From Rheinheimera sp. A13L (GTDB taxonomy: Bacteria > Pseudomonadota > Gammaproteobacteria > Enterobacterales > Alteromonadaceae), in contig NZ_AFHI01000002.1 in the NCBI RefSeq assembly GCF_000217935.1, positions 86,527 to 150,526 on the forward strand: DNA of 64,000 bases. Reading direction: 5' to 3'. Positions 47,099 through 56,568 of this stretch are shown here, in pieces. Below the pieces are notes generated by a model that was not told the DNA's origin, did no database searches, and was given only the letters and a program-made list of their open reading frames with translations. Both the position numbers and the translations under genes were made by a program. Positions within the stretch are counted from its first letter, which is position 1, and every line of letters starts with the position of its first letter.

Positions 47099-48595
47099 AT
47101 GAGCATCGATATTCCTCGTTTAGAGCCGGCTTTGCTGCAAGAGCTGCAAGGCAAATTGAAGCTGCCCGCTTATGATCCGTCTTCGACTGGCATTGGCATA
47201 GTGCATATTGGGCCTGGCGCTTTTTTTCGCGCACATCAGGCCTGGTACACAGACCTCGCGCTGAAGTACGGCGGTGACTGGGGCATTTCTGTGGTGTCGA
47301 TGCGATCCAACGATTTAGCCAAAGCTTTAACACCACAGCAAGGGTTATACAGTCTGGTATTGCTGGATAAAAAAACTGAATATCAGCTGGTAGGCTCTAT
47401 CCGTGAGTTGCTGGTAGCGGCCGAACAATACGAGCAGGTACTGCAACGTTTAGCTGCGCCAACCAGCTTTTATGTCACCTTAACCATCACTGAAAAAGGC
47501 TACTGCTTAAATACATTGGGTGAGCTGGATTTAACTCATGCCGATATTCAGCACGATTTACAAAGCAGCGTGAAAGCCCGCTCAGCTATAGGTTTATTAG
47601 TGCAGGCGTTGGCACTGCGGTTCGCCGCCAATGTGCCACCTTTTGTCGTGCTGAGCTGCGATAACCTGACCGACAATGGCCATAAATTACGCAGTGCACT
47701 GCTGACGTTTGCCCGGCAAAAACAACCGGCTTTGGCCAACTGGCTGGAACAGCAACTGGTGTGCCCTTGCACTATGGTCGACAGCATTACCCCTGCCACA
47801 GATGAAGAATTGCCAAAACAATTAGCGGCAGAGCTGGGGTATCAGGACAACTGGCCTATTAAACGCGAAAAATTCTGTCAGTGGGTGATTGAAGATATTC
47901 TGCCAGCCCACAGACCGGCCTGGCATCAGGTGGGGGTTACTTACACTCAGGATGTCAAAGCTTTTGAAAAAGCCAAACTGCGGTTACTCAATGCACCCCA
48001 TTCGGCCTTGGCTTATTTAGGCTCTTTGTGTGGTTTGGACACTGTGTTTGATGCCATGCAGCAAACACAGCTGCGCAATTTTGTGCAAAAGCTGGCACAA
48101 GATGAAATTATTGGCTCTTTTCACGCACCGGCCGAATTAAACCCGGCAGAGTACAGCGCTGATATTTTCCAGCGTTTTGACAACCCGGCCATCCGGCATT
48201 TGCTGGCTCAAATTGCATGGGATGGCTCGCAAAAACTACCGATGCGGGTGTTTCCAATTATTCTGGACAACTTAGCCAGTGGTCGTTCTATTCGTTTATT
48301 AAGTCTGGTGGTGGCCAGTTGGATGTTGTTTATCCGGTTGCGTTACCAGCAACAACCCGATACTGCTTTGGTTGATCCCTTAGCCGCACCTTTATTGGAT
48401 TGTGCAGCGGCATGCACTGGTGATGCACAGGCAGATGCAGCGCTATTTTTAGCCTTGAGTCAGGTATTTCCCCCTGCCTTGCAGCAGTCAGATGCTTTTA
48501 AAGCTGAATTAACTACTGCTTACCAGCAGCTTAGCCCTTTACTTTTATTACCCAAAGGCACTGATGTTGCCGCTTTTTTACAGGATCTTGCATGA
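47099..48595 (+). CDS. Mannitol dehydrogenase-family uronate reductase (UxuB-like)
   Basis: A 498-residue NAD-dependent polyol dehydrogenase. The N-terminal IVHIGPGAFFRAHQAWY and the central LRLLNAPHSALAYLG, with its catalytic Lys/Asn region, place it with UxuB and mannitol dehydrogenases rather than with the UxaB subfamily. In this operon it should reduce tagaturonate to altronate, since altronate dehydratase is present and no mannonate dehydratase gene is in the window. It may also reduce fructuronate. It overlaps eda by four bases. Confidence 0.85.
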   Translation: MSIDIPRLEPALLQELQGKLKLPAYDPSSTGIGIVHIGPGAFFRAHQAWYTDLALKYGGDWGISVVSMRSNDLAKALTPQQGLYSLVLLDKKTEYQLVGSIRELLVAAEQYEQVLQRLAAPTSFYVTLTITEKGYCLNTLGELDLTHADIQHDLQSSVKARSAIGLLVQALALRFAANVPPFVVLSCDNLTDNGHKLRSALLTFARQKQPALANWLEQQLVCPCTMVDSITPATDEELPKQLAAELGYQDNWPIKREKFCQWVIEDILPAHRPAWHQVGVTYTQDVKAFEKAKLRLLNAPHSALAYLGSLCGLDTVFDAMQQTQLRNFVQKLAQDEIIGSFHAPAELNPAEYSADIFQRFDNPAIRHLLAQIAWDGSQKLPMRVFPIILDNLASGRSIRLLSLVVASWMLFIRLRYQQQPDTALVDPLAAPLLDCAAACTGDAQADAALFLALSQVFPPALQQSDAFKAELTTAYQQLSPLLLLPKGTDVAAFLQDLA

Positions 48596-49248
48596 CCTCT
48601 TTATCTTCCTTACTCAAAGGTGGCTTGTTGTTGCCCATTATTCAGGCTGAACAACCAGCCCAGGCTGTTGCTATTGCAAAAGCGATGCAACAAGGTGGTG
48701 TCACCGCAGTGGAAGTGGTGTTACGCACAGCTGCAGCCTTAGATTGCATCAGTGCTATTCGCGCTGAAGTGCCAGAGCTTTTAACAGGTGCCGGTACTAT
48801 TTTGTCAGCTAAAGATGCCAATAATGCCAAAGCTGCTGGTGCGCAGTTTCTGGTCAGCCCTGCCAGTACGCCTGATTTACTCAAAGCTATGATGAATACC
48901 GAACTGGCCTTGGCGCCAGGCGTAGCTACTCCTTCTGAAATGGCGATGGCGCTGGAATTAGGTTTAACAGAACTAAAATTTTTCCCGGCGCATTTAGCAG
49001 GTGGTATTGAGATGCTCAAAGCTCTGGCTGGTATTTTTCAACAGGTTAAATTTTGCCCCACCGGTGGTGTGCAACTGAATAATCTGGCAGAGTTTTTGGC
49101 TTTACCTAATGTGTTTGTGGCTGGTGGTTCCTGGTTGTCACCTAAAGATTTGGTACAACAACAAAACTGGGCTGCCATTACTGAATTGACCCGTCAGTCT
49201 GTGACTGTGGCAGAGCAAAGCCGGGTTCGGCATAGCCGCGTTGCCTGA
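48592..49248 (+). CDS. eda: KDPG aldolase
   Basis: A 218-residue class I aldolase cleaving 2-keto-3-deoxy-6-phosphogluconate to pyruvate and glyceraldehyde-3-phosphate. The catalytic E41 and R45 (VEVVLRT) and Schiff-base K129 (ELKFFPA) are in place, with the phosphate-binding PTGGV further on. The C terminus carries about 20 extra residues of no clear role. It starts inside the end of the reductase gene (ATGA overlap). Confidence 0.96.
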   Translation: MTSLSSLLKGGLLLPIIQAEQPAQAVAIAKAMQQGGVTAVEVVLRTAAALDCISAIRAEVPELLTGAGTILSAKDANNAKAAGAQFLVSPASTPDLLKAMMNTELALAPGVATPSEMAMALELGLTELKFFPAHLAGGIEMLKALAGIFQQVKFCPTGGVQLNNLAEFLALPNVFVAGGSWLSPKDLVQQQNWAAITELTRQSVTVAEQSRVRHSRVA

Positions 49249-49270
49249 GGCAAAACTTAAGGATTGATCC

Positions 49271-50221
49271 ATGAAACAAGTCATAATTTTTGGCGAATGT
49301 ATGGTCGAGTTATTCCAGCTCGTGGATAACGTTTACCATCAGGCTTTTGCCGGCGATGTTTACAACACAGCTGTGTACTGCAAACGCAGCGCAGCACAAC
49401 AGCTGAATCTGAAGTTTTTATCCGCAGTGGGCACTGATTTAGTTAGCGACAAACTTATCGCCCAGCTGGAGCAGGAAAAACTCGACAGCTCGCTGGTGTT
49501 TCGCAGCAAAACAGCCCGCCCTGGCTTGTATATGATCAATACCGACTGTTTTGGCGAACGTAGTTTTGTCTACTGGCGCGACAGCTCAGCGGCCAAACAA
49601 AGCCTGGCCTTGTTTCGTCAGCAGGGCTCTTTGGCGCAATTATTACCTGCAGATGTATTTTATTTTTCTGGTATTAGTCTGGCGATTTTATCGCCGGAAG
49701 ACCGTACCTATCTGTTTGATTTAATTAAAGAGTTAAAACAAAGCGGCGTTCAAATCGTATTTGATCCTAACTACAGACCCGCACTCTGGCCTGATGCCGA
49801 CCTTTGCCGCGCCAATTTCGACAAAGCCTATGCCTTGTCTGATCTGGCCTTGCCAGGCCTTGACGACCATAAAGTCTTGTATGGCAGTGCCACTGCAGCT
49901 GATGTATTGGCGCAATTGCAGCAGCTGGGTGTCAAAGAAATTATCGTCAAAAATGGCCCGGCAGGTGTGTTGGGTTATAGCGATGGCAAAAGTTTCCAGA
50001 GCCCTGCAGTGCCAGTTAAAAAAGTGATAGACACCACTGCAGCCGGAGATTCCTTTAATGGTGGTTATTTGTCAGGTCGTCTGAATGGCTTGTCGCCTTT
50101 AGCCTCTTGCCAGTATGCCGCAGCTTTGGCCAGCTTTGTGGTAGAGCACACAGGCGCCATAGTAACCAAAGAGCAATTCCGTAGTTTTTCTGGTCGTTTT
50201 AATTTGAGTACATTTAGCTAA
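49271..50221 (+). CDS. kdgK: 2-dehydro-3-deoxygluconokinase
   Basis: A 316-residue PfkB/ribokinase-family enzyme phosphorylating KDG to KDPG. The C-terminal anion-hole motif DTTAAGDSFNGG contains the catalytic Asp. The N-terminal FGECMVELFQ is typical of KDG kinases. It lies between eda, whose substrate it makes, and gapN, which uses a product of Eda. Confidence 0.94.
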   Translation: MKQVIIFGECMVELFQLVDNVYHQAFAGDVYNTAVYCKRSAAQQLNLKFLSAVGTDLVSDKLIAQLEQEKLDSSLVFRSKTARPGLYMINTDCFGERSFVYWRDSSAAKQSLALFRQQGSLAQLLPADVFYFSGISLAILSPEDRTYLFDLIKELKQSGVQIVFDPNYRPALWPDADLCRANFDKAYALSDLALPGLDDHKVLYGSATAADVLAQLQQLGVKEIIVKNGPAGVLGYSDGKSFQSPAVPVKKVIDTTAAGDSFNGGYLSGRLNGLSPLASCQYAAALASFVVEHTGAIVTKEQFRSFSGRFNLSTFS

Positions 50222-50234
50222 AAGGAAATAAGTA

Positions 50235-51857
50235 ATGTCTGCTGATCTGTCTTTGTATTTTCCAACGCCTGCTGAGATCCCAAGCCAATGGCAACTCACA
50301 GGTCCGATAGAGCAGCGTGACTATTTACTTAACGGCACTCTCTGCCAGTGGCAAGGTGATTTAGCTCCTGTCTACAGCCCGGTTGCGCTTCGTAACAGTT
50401 CAGGTGAACTGACTCCTGTTTTGTTAGGTGCCACACCGCTAATGGATGAAGCCGCCGCTAAAGCTGCTTTGGATGCGGCCTTAAAAGCTTATGATTTAGG
50501 CCGTGGCGTCTGGCCTTCGATGGCTGTGATGGAACGTGTGGTGGCTGTGGAAAAATTCCTTGCCGCTATGCTTTTGCAACGCGACGCCGTGATCCGCTTA
50601 TTGATGTGGGAAATTGGTAAACCTTTGCCGGATGCCGCCAAAGAGTTTGACCGCACCTGCGATTATATCCGCGACACCATTCAGGCCTTAAAGCAGCAAG
50701 ATCGCAGCGCCAGTCACTTTGTGATAGAGCAGGGCACTTTAGGCAAAATACGCCGCGTTGCTGTAGGTGTGGCGCTTTGTATGGGGCCTTTTAACTACCC
50801 GCTGAATGAAACCTTTACCACTCTGATCCCGGCTTTGATCATGGGCAACACTGTTATTTTTAAACCTGCTAAATACGGTGTTTTGCTGATCCAGCCGCTG
50901 TTAAAAGCTTTTGCAGAGTCTTTTCCGCTAGGAGTCATCAACGTGATTTATGGCCGTGGTCGGGAAACTGTGGGCGCTTTAATGGAAAGTGGCAGTGTCG
51001 ACTTATTTGCCTTTATCGGCACCAATAAAGGTGCCAGTGATTTAAAAAAACTGCACCCACGACCACATCGCCTGCGTGCAGTGCTTGGGCTCGACGCGAA
51101 AAACCCCGCCATAGTGCTGCCGGACGCTGATTTAAATTTAACTATCAAAGAAGCTGTAGCTGGTGCTTTATCCTTTAATGGCCAGCGCTGCACTGCATTA
51201 AAAATCTTTTTTGTAGAGCGAAGCATTGCCGATGCTTTTGTGCAGCAATTGTCGGACGCCATCAATGCATTGCAGCTGGGTTTACCCTGGACAAACCAAG
51301 TGCAGATTACGCCTTTGCCTGAACCTGGCAAAGTCGAGTTTTTAAAAGACTTAATAGCTGACGCTATAGAGCAAGGTGCAGAGGTGATAAACCCTGAAGG
51401 CGGCCAAAGTTCAGGTTCGTTAATGCGTCCGGCTTTGTTGTATCCGGTCAACAGTCAGATGAGGTTGTATCAGGAAGAGCAGTTTGGACCTTTAGTGCCG
51501 GTAGTGCCTTATGACGATATCAGTGAAGTGATCCATTATGTGATCCATTCTGATTTTGGCCAGCAACTGAGTATTTTTGGTCAGGACGCGCAACAAATAG
51601 GTGAGCTGGTGGATCTATTTGCCAATCAGGTCGGCCGTATTAATATCAACAGCCAATGCCAGCGCAGCCCGGATAGTTTTCCTTTTACTGGCCGGAAAAA
51701 CTCAGCCGAAGGCACTTTATCAGTGGAAGATGCCTTGCTGCAGTTTTCTATCCCCACCTTAGTGGCCTGTAAATACAACCCTGAACAAATAGCGCTGATG
51801 AAAGAGATGATTAAACAAGGTTCATCGCAGTTTTTAGCCACAGACTTTTTATTCTGA
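50235..51857 (+). CDS. Aldehyde dehydrogenase, probable NADP-dependent non-phosphorylating GAPDH
   Basis: A 540-residue aldehyde dehydrogenase resembling proteins annotated as NADP-dependent glyceraldehyde-3-phosphate dehydrogenase (GapN). The catalytic Cys is C319 in NGQRCTALK, and the cofactor-binding GPFNYPLNE and TVIFKPAKYG are present. The usual ELGG motif with the general-base Glu reads LGLDAK instead: that position is G285, with D287 two residues on. Placement after eda and kdgK suggests oxidation of the glyceraldehyde-3-phosphate made by Eda directly to 3-phosphoglycerate with NADPH gain. Its stop overlaps the lyase start by one base. Confidence 0.78.
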   Translation: MSADLSLYFPTPAEIPSQWQLTGPIEQRDYLLNGTLCQWQGDLAPVYSPVALRNSSGELTPVLLGATPLMDEAAAKAALDAALKAYDLGRGVWPSMAVMERVVAVEKFLAAMLLQRDAVIRLLMWEIGKPLPDAAKEFDRTCDYIRDTIQALKQQDRSASHFVIEQGTLGKIRRVAVGVALCMGPFNYPLNETFTTLIPALIMGNTVIFKPAKYGVLLIQPLLKAFAESFPLGVINVIYGRGRETVGALMESGSVDLFAFIGTNKGASDLKKLHPRPHRLRAVLGLDAKNPAIVLPDADLNLTIKEAVAGALSFNGQRCTALKIFFVERSIADAFVQQLSDAINALQLGLPWTNQVQITPLPEPGKVEFLKDLIADAIEQGAEVINPEGGQSSGSLMRPALLYPVNSQMRLYQEEQFGPLVPVVPYDDISEVIHYVIHSDFGQQLSIFGQDAQQIGELVDLFANQVGRININSQCQRSPDSFPFTGRKNSAEGTLSVEDALLQFSIPTLVACKYNPEQIALMKEMIKQGSSQFLATDFLF

Positions 51858-53137
51858 TGACACTCTGGCCTGCAGTGTTGCTTGTTTGCAGCTGTGCAGC
51901 CAACGCAGCACTTTTACAAGAGAAACCAGAAATACCAGACAGCAGCTGGCGGCTGCATCAACAGCAGTCAGAGTTATTGCGGCAACTAGACCAACAACAC
52001 CTGCAACATGAATTACAGCAAGCAGGGCTTAAACAAGCTTTGCCTGCTGTGTATGATAAGGGCTTTGGTCGTAGTGCGCCTTTGCCAGCTCACCAGTTGG
52101 AGTTTGCAGAAGCACAACGTATTGCGGTTAATATTCTGAGTTTTCAGACACCTTCAGGCGGCTGGAGCAAAAGAACCAATATCTGGTCTTCGCCCCGTCA
52201 AATAGGTCAGCAGTTTGGTGTGGAAGCAGACTATGTTCCAACTTTTGACAACGACGCCACAGCCATACAACTGCATTGGCTGGCCGCTTATTATTCTCAG
52301 GCTGACCCGCAGCTACAGTCACAGATTCAGCACGCCGTAGAAAAGGGCATAACTTTAGTTCTTCAGGCCCAATATCCCAATGGCGGTTTTGCCCAAAGTT
52401 ATCCGCTACGGGGGGGTTACCATGATGCTGTTACTTTTAATGATGATGTGATGGTGCAATTACTGACTTTGCTACATCAGGTCGCAACAGAGCCTCAATT
52501 TGCTTTTGTAGATCCTTCCCTGAAACAGCAGGCCCAGCAGCAGTTTGCTTTTGGAGTGCAATTGCTGTTAAAAACCCAGCTGAGGTTAAAGGGCCAGTTG
52601 ACCATCTGGGCTTCGCAATATGATCAGGTACAACTTTTTCCAATAAAAGCCAGAGCCTATGAACTGCCTGCGTTAATTAGCAGTGAAAGCGCTGCTGTGG
52701 TCTTAATGCTGATGCAAAGGGTAAAACCTTCTGATGCTGTGATCGCCAGTGTTGAAGCTGCTGTTGCGTGGTTTCAACAAAAACAAATCAAGAACACACA
52801 AATGATCCGAAGTGAGAACGGCGTTCGGTTTTTGCCGCAAAAAGGTGCTAAACCTCTTTGGGCCAGATTTTATGATCTGGACAGACAAGAACCGCTTTTT
52901 GTTGACCGTGACGGTCGCATAGTCAGCAGCATGGCCGAGCTTTCGATTGAACGACAACTGGGGTATGGCTGGTATCAATCCAATGCTGAAGCTGTTCTGG
53001 GGGCTTATTCTGAATGGAAAGCTGGCCTTGTTGCACAGAACCCGATTGGCACAACCACGAAAAACAGCGGTTCTGCCAATGAGAGACAGGACCGCTGTTG
53101 TTTTACCAAACCGAATACTTATCTCCCGCCCTGGTAA
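51857..53137 (+). CDS. Pectate lyase family 10, 3' end probably extended
   Basis: A 426-residue exported lyase with a short signal peptide ending near NAA (about residue 18). PL10 signatures are GGWSKRTN, TFDNDAT, YPNGGFAQSYP, YHDAVTFNDDVM and the catalytic-region ARFYDLDRQEP. It cleaves polygalacturonate by beta-elimination. It is the last gene of the uxaA operon (TGATG overlap with the preceding gene). The final 30 residues or so (from about GTTTKNSGS) are encoded by what looks like a transcription terminator and by the 3' end of the convergent regulator gene, so the tail looks non-native. Confidence 0.87.
   Translation: MTLWPAVLLVCSCAANAALLQEKPEIPDSSWRLHQQQSELLRQLDQQHLQHELQQAGLKQALPAVYDKGFGRSAPLPAHQLEFAEAQRIAVNILSFQTPSGGWSKRTNIWSSPRQIGQQFGVEADYVPTFDNDATAIQLHWLAAYYSQADPQLQSQIQHAVEKGITLVLQAQYPNGGFAQSYPLRGGYHDAVTFNDDVMVQLLTLLHQVATEPQFAFVDPSLKQQAQQQFAFGVQLLLKTQLRLKGQLTIWASQYDQVQLFPIKARAYELPALISSESAAVVLMLMQRVKPSDAVIASVEAAVAWFQQKQIKNTQMIRSENGVRFLPQKGAKPLWARFYDLDRQEPLFVDRDGRIVSSMAELSIERQLGYGWYQSNAEAVLGAYSEWKAGLVAQNPIGTTTKNSGSANERQDRCCFTKPNTYLPPW
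53063..53103 (+). terminator. Terminator inside the 3' end of the PL10 reading frame
   Basis: AACAGCGGTTCTG pairs with CAGGACCGCTGTT at 12 of 13 positions with a T-G pair, 11-base loop, followed by GTTTT. It is a good terminator for the uxaA operon, yet the PL10 frame passes through it. Confidence 0.75.
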
Positions 53138-53543
53138 ATAACGACACGGCGTAAGCCGCAGTAAATAATACAAAGCTGGCGTAAAAGGCATTGGGCTGAA
53201 AAGGGGTCAGCAATAAAAAGCCGAACCCCAGGGCGACTGTGCCTTGTTCAATGCGGATATTGAGTTTTCGTTCCGGTATTTTTAGCAAGCCTGAGCCAAA
53301 AAAATAACCTCTGAGCCAGTACGGAACTTTTTCCCAGTCTTCTGTGCTTTTATCAATCACGGTGATCTCCTGTTCAAATAAGGCAATATTCACTTCAAAC
53401 ACAGCAGCAAGAGACTTCAATGATTCCAGACTGGCTTTGCCACCCGCCTCCAGCCTTTGCACTGAGCGTACACTTAGCCCGGTCATTTCCGCCAGTTGTT
53501 CTTGTGACCAGCGTTTTTGGTGACGTAGTTTTTTCAGGATCAT
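53103..53543 (-). CDS. XRE-type regulator with C-terminal membrane segments
   Basis: A 146-residue protein. An N-terminal helix-turn-helix (about 1-55; LRHQKRWSQEQLAEMTGLSVRSVQRLE) is joined to a C-terminal region with two hydrophobic segments (about 95-137), apparently membrane helices. The ATG at 53543 with GAGG six bases upstream gives a natural start just ahead of the HTH; a longer frame would add 25 unlikely residues. It is convergent with the PL10 gene, and their reading frames overlap by 35 bases. The target is unknown. Confidence 0.78.
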   Translation of the reverse strand: MILKKLRHQKRWSQEQLAEMTGLSVRSVQRLEAGGKASLESLKSLAAVFEVNIALFEQEITVIDKSTEDWEKVPYWLRGYFFGSGLLKIPERKLNIRIEQGTVALGFGFLLLTPFQPNAFYASFVLFTAAYAVSLFTRAGDKYSVW

Positions 53544-53682
53544 TGTTGCCTCATCTTTGCTGTGAATGCCCATACTGACTTCACCATAGCAGTGTCGGCC
53601 ACGAATTGAACCCGCCACTATGCCGCCAGAGGTAAAAACTCATCATTCATCAGGAAGAATATAAGGGCATAGAGATAAAAGC

Positions 53683-53698
53683 CCGGCCTTGAGGCCGG
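53683..53698 (-). terminator. Terminator after yqhA
   Basis: CCGGCC and GGCCGG form a tight stem with a TTGA loop. On the minus strand it is followed by GCTTTTATC. It sits right after the yqhA stop. Confidence 0.7.
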
Positions 53699-53711
53699 AC
53701 CAAAACAGGGA

Positions 53712-54221
53712 TCAGAAGTTATCTTTTTTGCTTGCGTCTTTGGTGATTTTGTCCAGATAACCCATAGCAAAAGCGGATAAAACAAAAGTCAGGTGGATCA
53801 GTAAATACCACATGATTTTGTCATTTGGAATATTCTGCGTATCCATAAATACTTTCAGCAAATGAATAGATGAAATAGCCACTATAGAAGCAGCTACTTT
53901 GTTTTTCAGTGAGTTGGAGTCCAGCTTACCTAACCAGCCTAGTTTGTCGCCAGTGTCATCAATATCCATTCTGGAGACAAAGTTCTCATAACCAGAAAAC
54001 ATCACCATCACTAATAAACCGCCCACCAGCGATATATCAATTAAAGACAACACCACTAAAATCAGGTCCACTTCTTTCATGCTGAAAATGACAGGCACAA
54101 TATGCAGCACTTCCTGGAAAAACTTAATACCCAAAGCCAACAGCGCTAAGCTCAGCCCAAGATAAATAGGTGCCATCAGCCAGCGGGTGGCGTACATCGT
54201 TTTTTCTATTAGCTGTTCCAT
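53712..54221 (-). CDS. yqhA: YqhA/UPF0114 family inner-membrane protein
   Basis: A 169-residue inner-membrane protein with four predicted helices (about 13-35, 52-75, 107-125, 135-155). It matches the UPF0114/YqhA family, seen in the [18 protein letters not shown] opening and the [25 protein letters not shown] core. The family function is unknown. It is monocistronic with its own terminator and is divergent from the S46 peptidase gene. Confidence 0.92.
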   Translation of the reverse strand: MEQLIEKTMYATRWLMAPIYLGLSLALLALGIKFFQEVLHIVPVIFSMKEVDLILVVLSLIDISLVGGLLVMVMFSGYENFVSRMDIDDTGDKLGWLGKLDSNSLKNKVAASIVAISSIHLLKVFMDTQNIPNDKIMWYLLIHLTFVLSAFAMGYLDKITKDASKKDNF

Positions 54222-54401
54222 TATTGCTCCAGTCTCATTATTGACACCACTTTATGGGGTAAATACTACAGAAATTCAAGCGGCTGGCCGTTTTACTTTA
54301 TTGTAAAATATCGCACAATGAGCGCCGTTACCCGCAACAGCATCGGCGTTTTTTCCTGATCCTGTTAGTTTGTCTGGGCCTCTATGCCAAGGAATTTCTG
54401 A

Positions 54402-56564
54402 ATGAAAAAAACTCTGCTTGCGCTGGCTTTGTCCATCGCCCCCTTCACTCATGCCGATGAAGGCATGTGGCAACCTCATCAGTTACCTGAACTTGAACAA
54501 CTCCTTAAAGAAAAAGGTTTGGAAATTGATGTCAAAAGTATCGCCCAATTAACCGCATTTCCAATGAATGCAGTCATTAGTTTGGGCGGCTGTACTGCTT
54601 CTTTTGTCTCCGATCAGGGTTTGGTTCTGACCAACCATCACTGCGCTTATGGCAGTATTCAGCACAACAGCACAGCAGCAAATAACCTGCTGGCGAAAGG
54701 CTTTTTAGCTGAAGATTTAGATGAAGAATTACCGGCAGCACCTGGCGCTAAAGTATTTGTCACTCAGGAAGTGACCAATATTACAGCTCAGATTAATCAG
54801 GAATTAACGCCGCAGCTGAAAGGCAAAGAACGTTTTGAACGGATCAGCCAGTTGCGTAAAGACCAAATTGAAGCCTGTGAGACGCCGGGTTATCGCTGTG
54901 ATGTCTACAGTTTTCACGGCGGGCTGGAATACTACCTGATCAAACAAATGGAAATTCGCGATGTGCGCCTGGTGCATGCGCCGGCTTCAGGTGTAGGTAA
55001 ATTTGGTGGTGATATCGACAACTGGATGTGGCCCCGTCATACAGGGGACTATGCGTTTTATCGCGCTTATGTAGGTAAAGACGGTCAGCCGGCAGATTTT
55101 AGTGCCGACAACGTTCCGTTTACGCCACCATCTTATCTAAAAGTGTCAGCTAAGCCTCTTAAAGAAAACGACTTTGTGATGGTCATTGGTTATCCGGGCC
55201 GCACCAACAGGTACAACACGGCTGCCGAGGTCGAAAATCAGTTTACTCAGGTTTTGCCTTTATCCAAAGCCTACCGTGAAGAAGCTATTGCAGTGATTAA
55301 GCAGCACTCAGCCGAAGGTTCAGAAGAGCGTATTAAATACGAAAGCATTCTGGCGTCTTTGGCAAACTATGCGAAAAACTTTGAAGGCATGATCCACAGT
55401 TACAAAACCGGTGACATTCAACAGCGTAAAGATCTGTTTGATAAAGGCCTGAACCTGTGGATTAAATCCAGCCCGGCTCGTCAGGCGAAATATGCACCTG
55501 CAGTGCGCAGTCTGCAGCAATTACTGGCAGAAGAGCAGGAACACCAGCAACGTGATCTGATCTTAGGTTATTTAAGTTATGGTCAGCTGTTTAACACTGC
55601 CAAACGTTTATACCGTTTAGCCCATGAACAGCAAAAACCAGATACAGAACGTGAAATGGGTTATCAAGAGCGCGATTTGGAACGTTTTTCTGCCAGCATG
55701 AAACGATTATCCCGCAGCTTCGATGCCAAAGTGGAGCAAGAGTTGATGCTGCATTTCCTGCAACACTACGCAAAATTACCCAAAGATCAGCGTTTAAAAG
55801 CGCTGGATGGTTATTTTGCTATTGGCTCTGGTGAGCTGGATGTTGCAGCACTTCGCACTAAGCTCGAAAGCTTATATCAGGCTACAACTTTGTCGGATGA
55901 AGTGGAACGTTTAGCCTGGATGGGTAAATCTGTGGATGATTTTAAAGCCAGCGAAGACCCATTGATCCAATACGCTGTGGCTATGTACGACACTGATATG
56001 GCACTGGAAACTGCAGATAAAGAACACAAAGGTAAACTGGCGGTGGCCCGTCCGCAAGTGATGGAAGCCATTATTGCCTTTAATAAAGCCAACGGTAAGG
56101 CAGTGTATGCCGATGCTAACAGCACGCTGCGTGTGACTTATGGTGCTATCAAAGGTTACCAGCCAAAAGATGCGGTGTCTTATCAGCCATTTACAACAGC
56201 TGCTGGTATTTTGCAAAAGCAAACAGGTATAGATCCTTTTGATGCGCCGCCAGCTCAGGTGAAAGCCTTAAAAGAAGGTGACTTTGGCATCTACAAAGAC
56301 GCTGTGTATAACAATCTGCCGGTGAATTTCTTAAGCACAGTGGATACCACAGGCGGAAACTCAGGTTCACCCACACTGAATGGCAAAGCTGAACTGGTCG
56401 GTTTGTTATTTGATGGGGTGATTGAAGGCATAATCGGCAACTGGGACTACGACCCGGCCACCAACCGCTCTATCCATGTCGACAGCCGTTATATGCTGTG
56501 GCAAATGGAGAAAGTAGACGGCGCAGCTAACCTTCTGAAAGAAATGGAAATAGTTAAAGAATAA
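54402..56564 (+). CDS. S46-family dipeptidyl peptidase (DPP7/DPP11 type)
   Basis: A 720-residue exported serine exopeptidase that removes dipeptides from peptide N termini. It has a cleavable signal peptide (about 1-18). The chymotrypsin-like catalytic triad is visible as His in TNHHCAYG (about residue 79), Asp in GGDIDNWMWPRH and Ser in GGNSGSPT near residue 650. Length and layout match family members. DPP7 (hydrophobic) versus DPP11 (acidic) preference cannot be decided from the sequence alone. It is followed at once by a REP pair. Confidence 0.93.
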   Translation: MKKTLLALALSIAPFTHADEGMWQPHQLPELEQLLKEKGLEIDVKSIAQLTAFPMNAVISLGGCTASFVSDQGLVLTNHHCAYGSIQHNSTAANNLLAKGFLAEDLDEELPAAPGAKVFVTQEVTNITAQINQELTPQLKGKERFERISQLRKDQIEACETPGYRCDVYSFHGGLEYYLIKQMEIRDVRLVHAPASGVGKFGGDIDNWMWPRHTGDYAFYRAYVGKDGQPADFSADNVPFTPPSYLKVSAKPLKENDFVMVIGYPGRTNRYNTAAEVENQFTQVLPLSKAYREEAIAVIKQHSAEGSEERIKYESILASLANYAKNFEGMIHSYKTGDIQQRKDLFDKGLNLWIKSSPARQAKYAPAVRSLQQLLAEEQEHQQRDLILGYLSYGQLFNTAKRLYRLAHEQQKPDTEREMGYQERDLERFSASMKRLSRSFDAKVEQELMLHFLQHYAKLPKDQRLKALDGYFAIGSGELDVAALRTKLESLYQATTLSDEVERLAWMGKSVDDFKASEDPLIQYAVAMYDTDMALETADKEHKGKLAVARPQVMEAIIAFNKANGKAVYADANSTLRVTYGAIKGYQPKDAVSYQPFTTAAGILQKQTGIDPFDAPPAQVKALKEGDFGIYKDAVYNNLPVNFLSTVDTTGGNSGSPTLNGKAELVGLLFDGVIEGIIGNWDYDPATNRSIHVDSRYMLWQMEKVDGAANLLKEMEIVKE

Positions 56565-56568
56565 CCCG

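Noticed and set aside
49052..49072. A CCACCGGTGG palindrome resembling the LacI-type operators
   Set aside because: It is inside eda and encodes the conserved PTGGV phosphate-binding motif, so codon constraint explains it.
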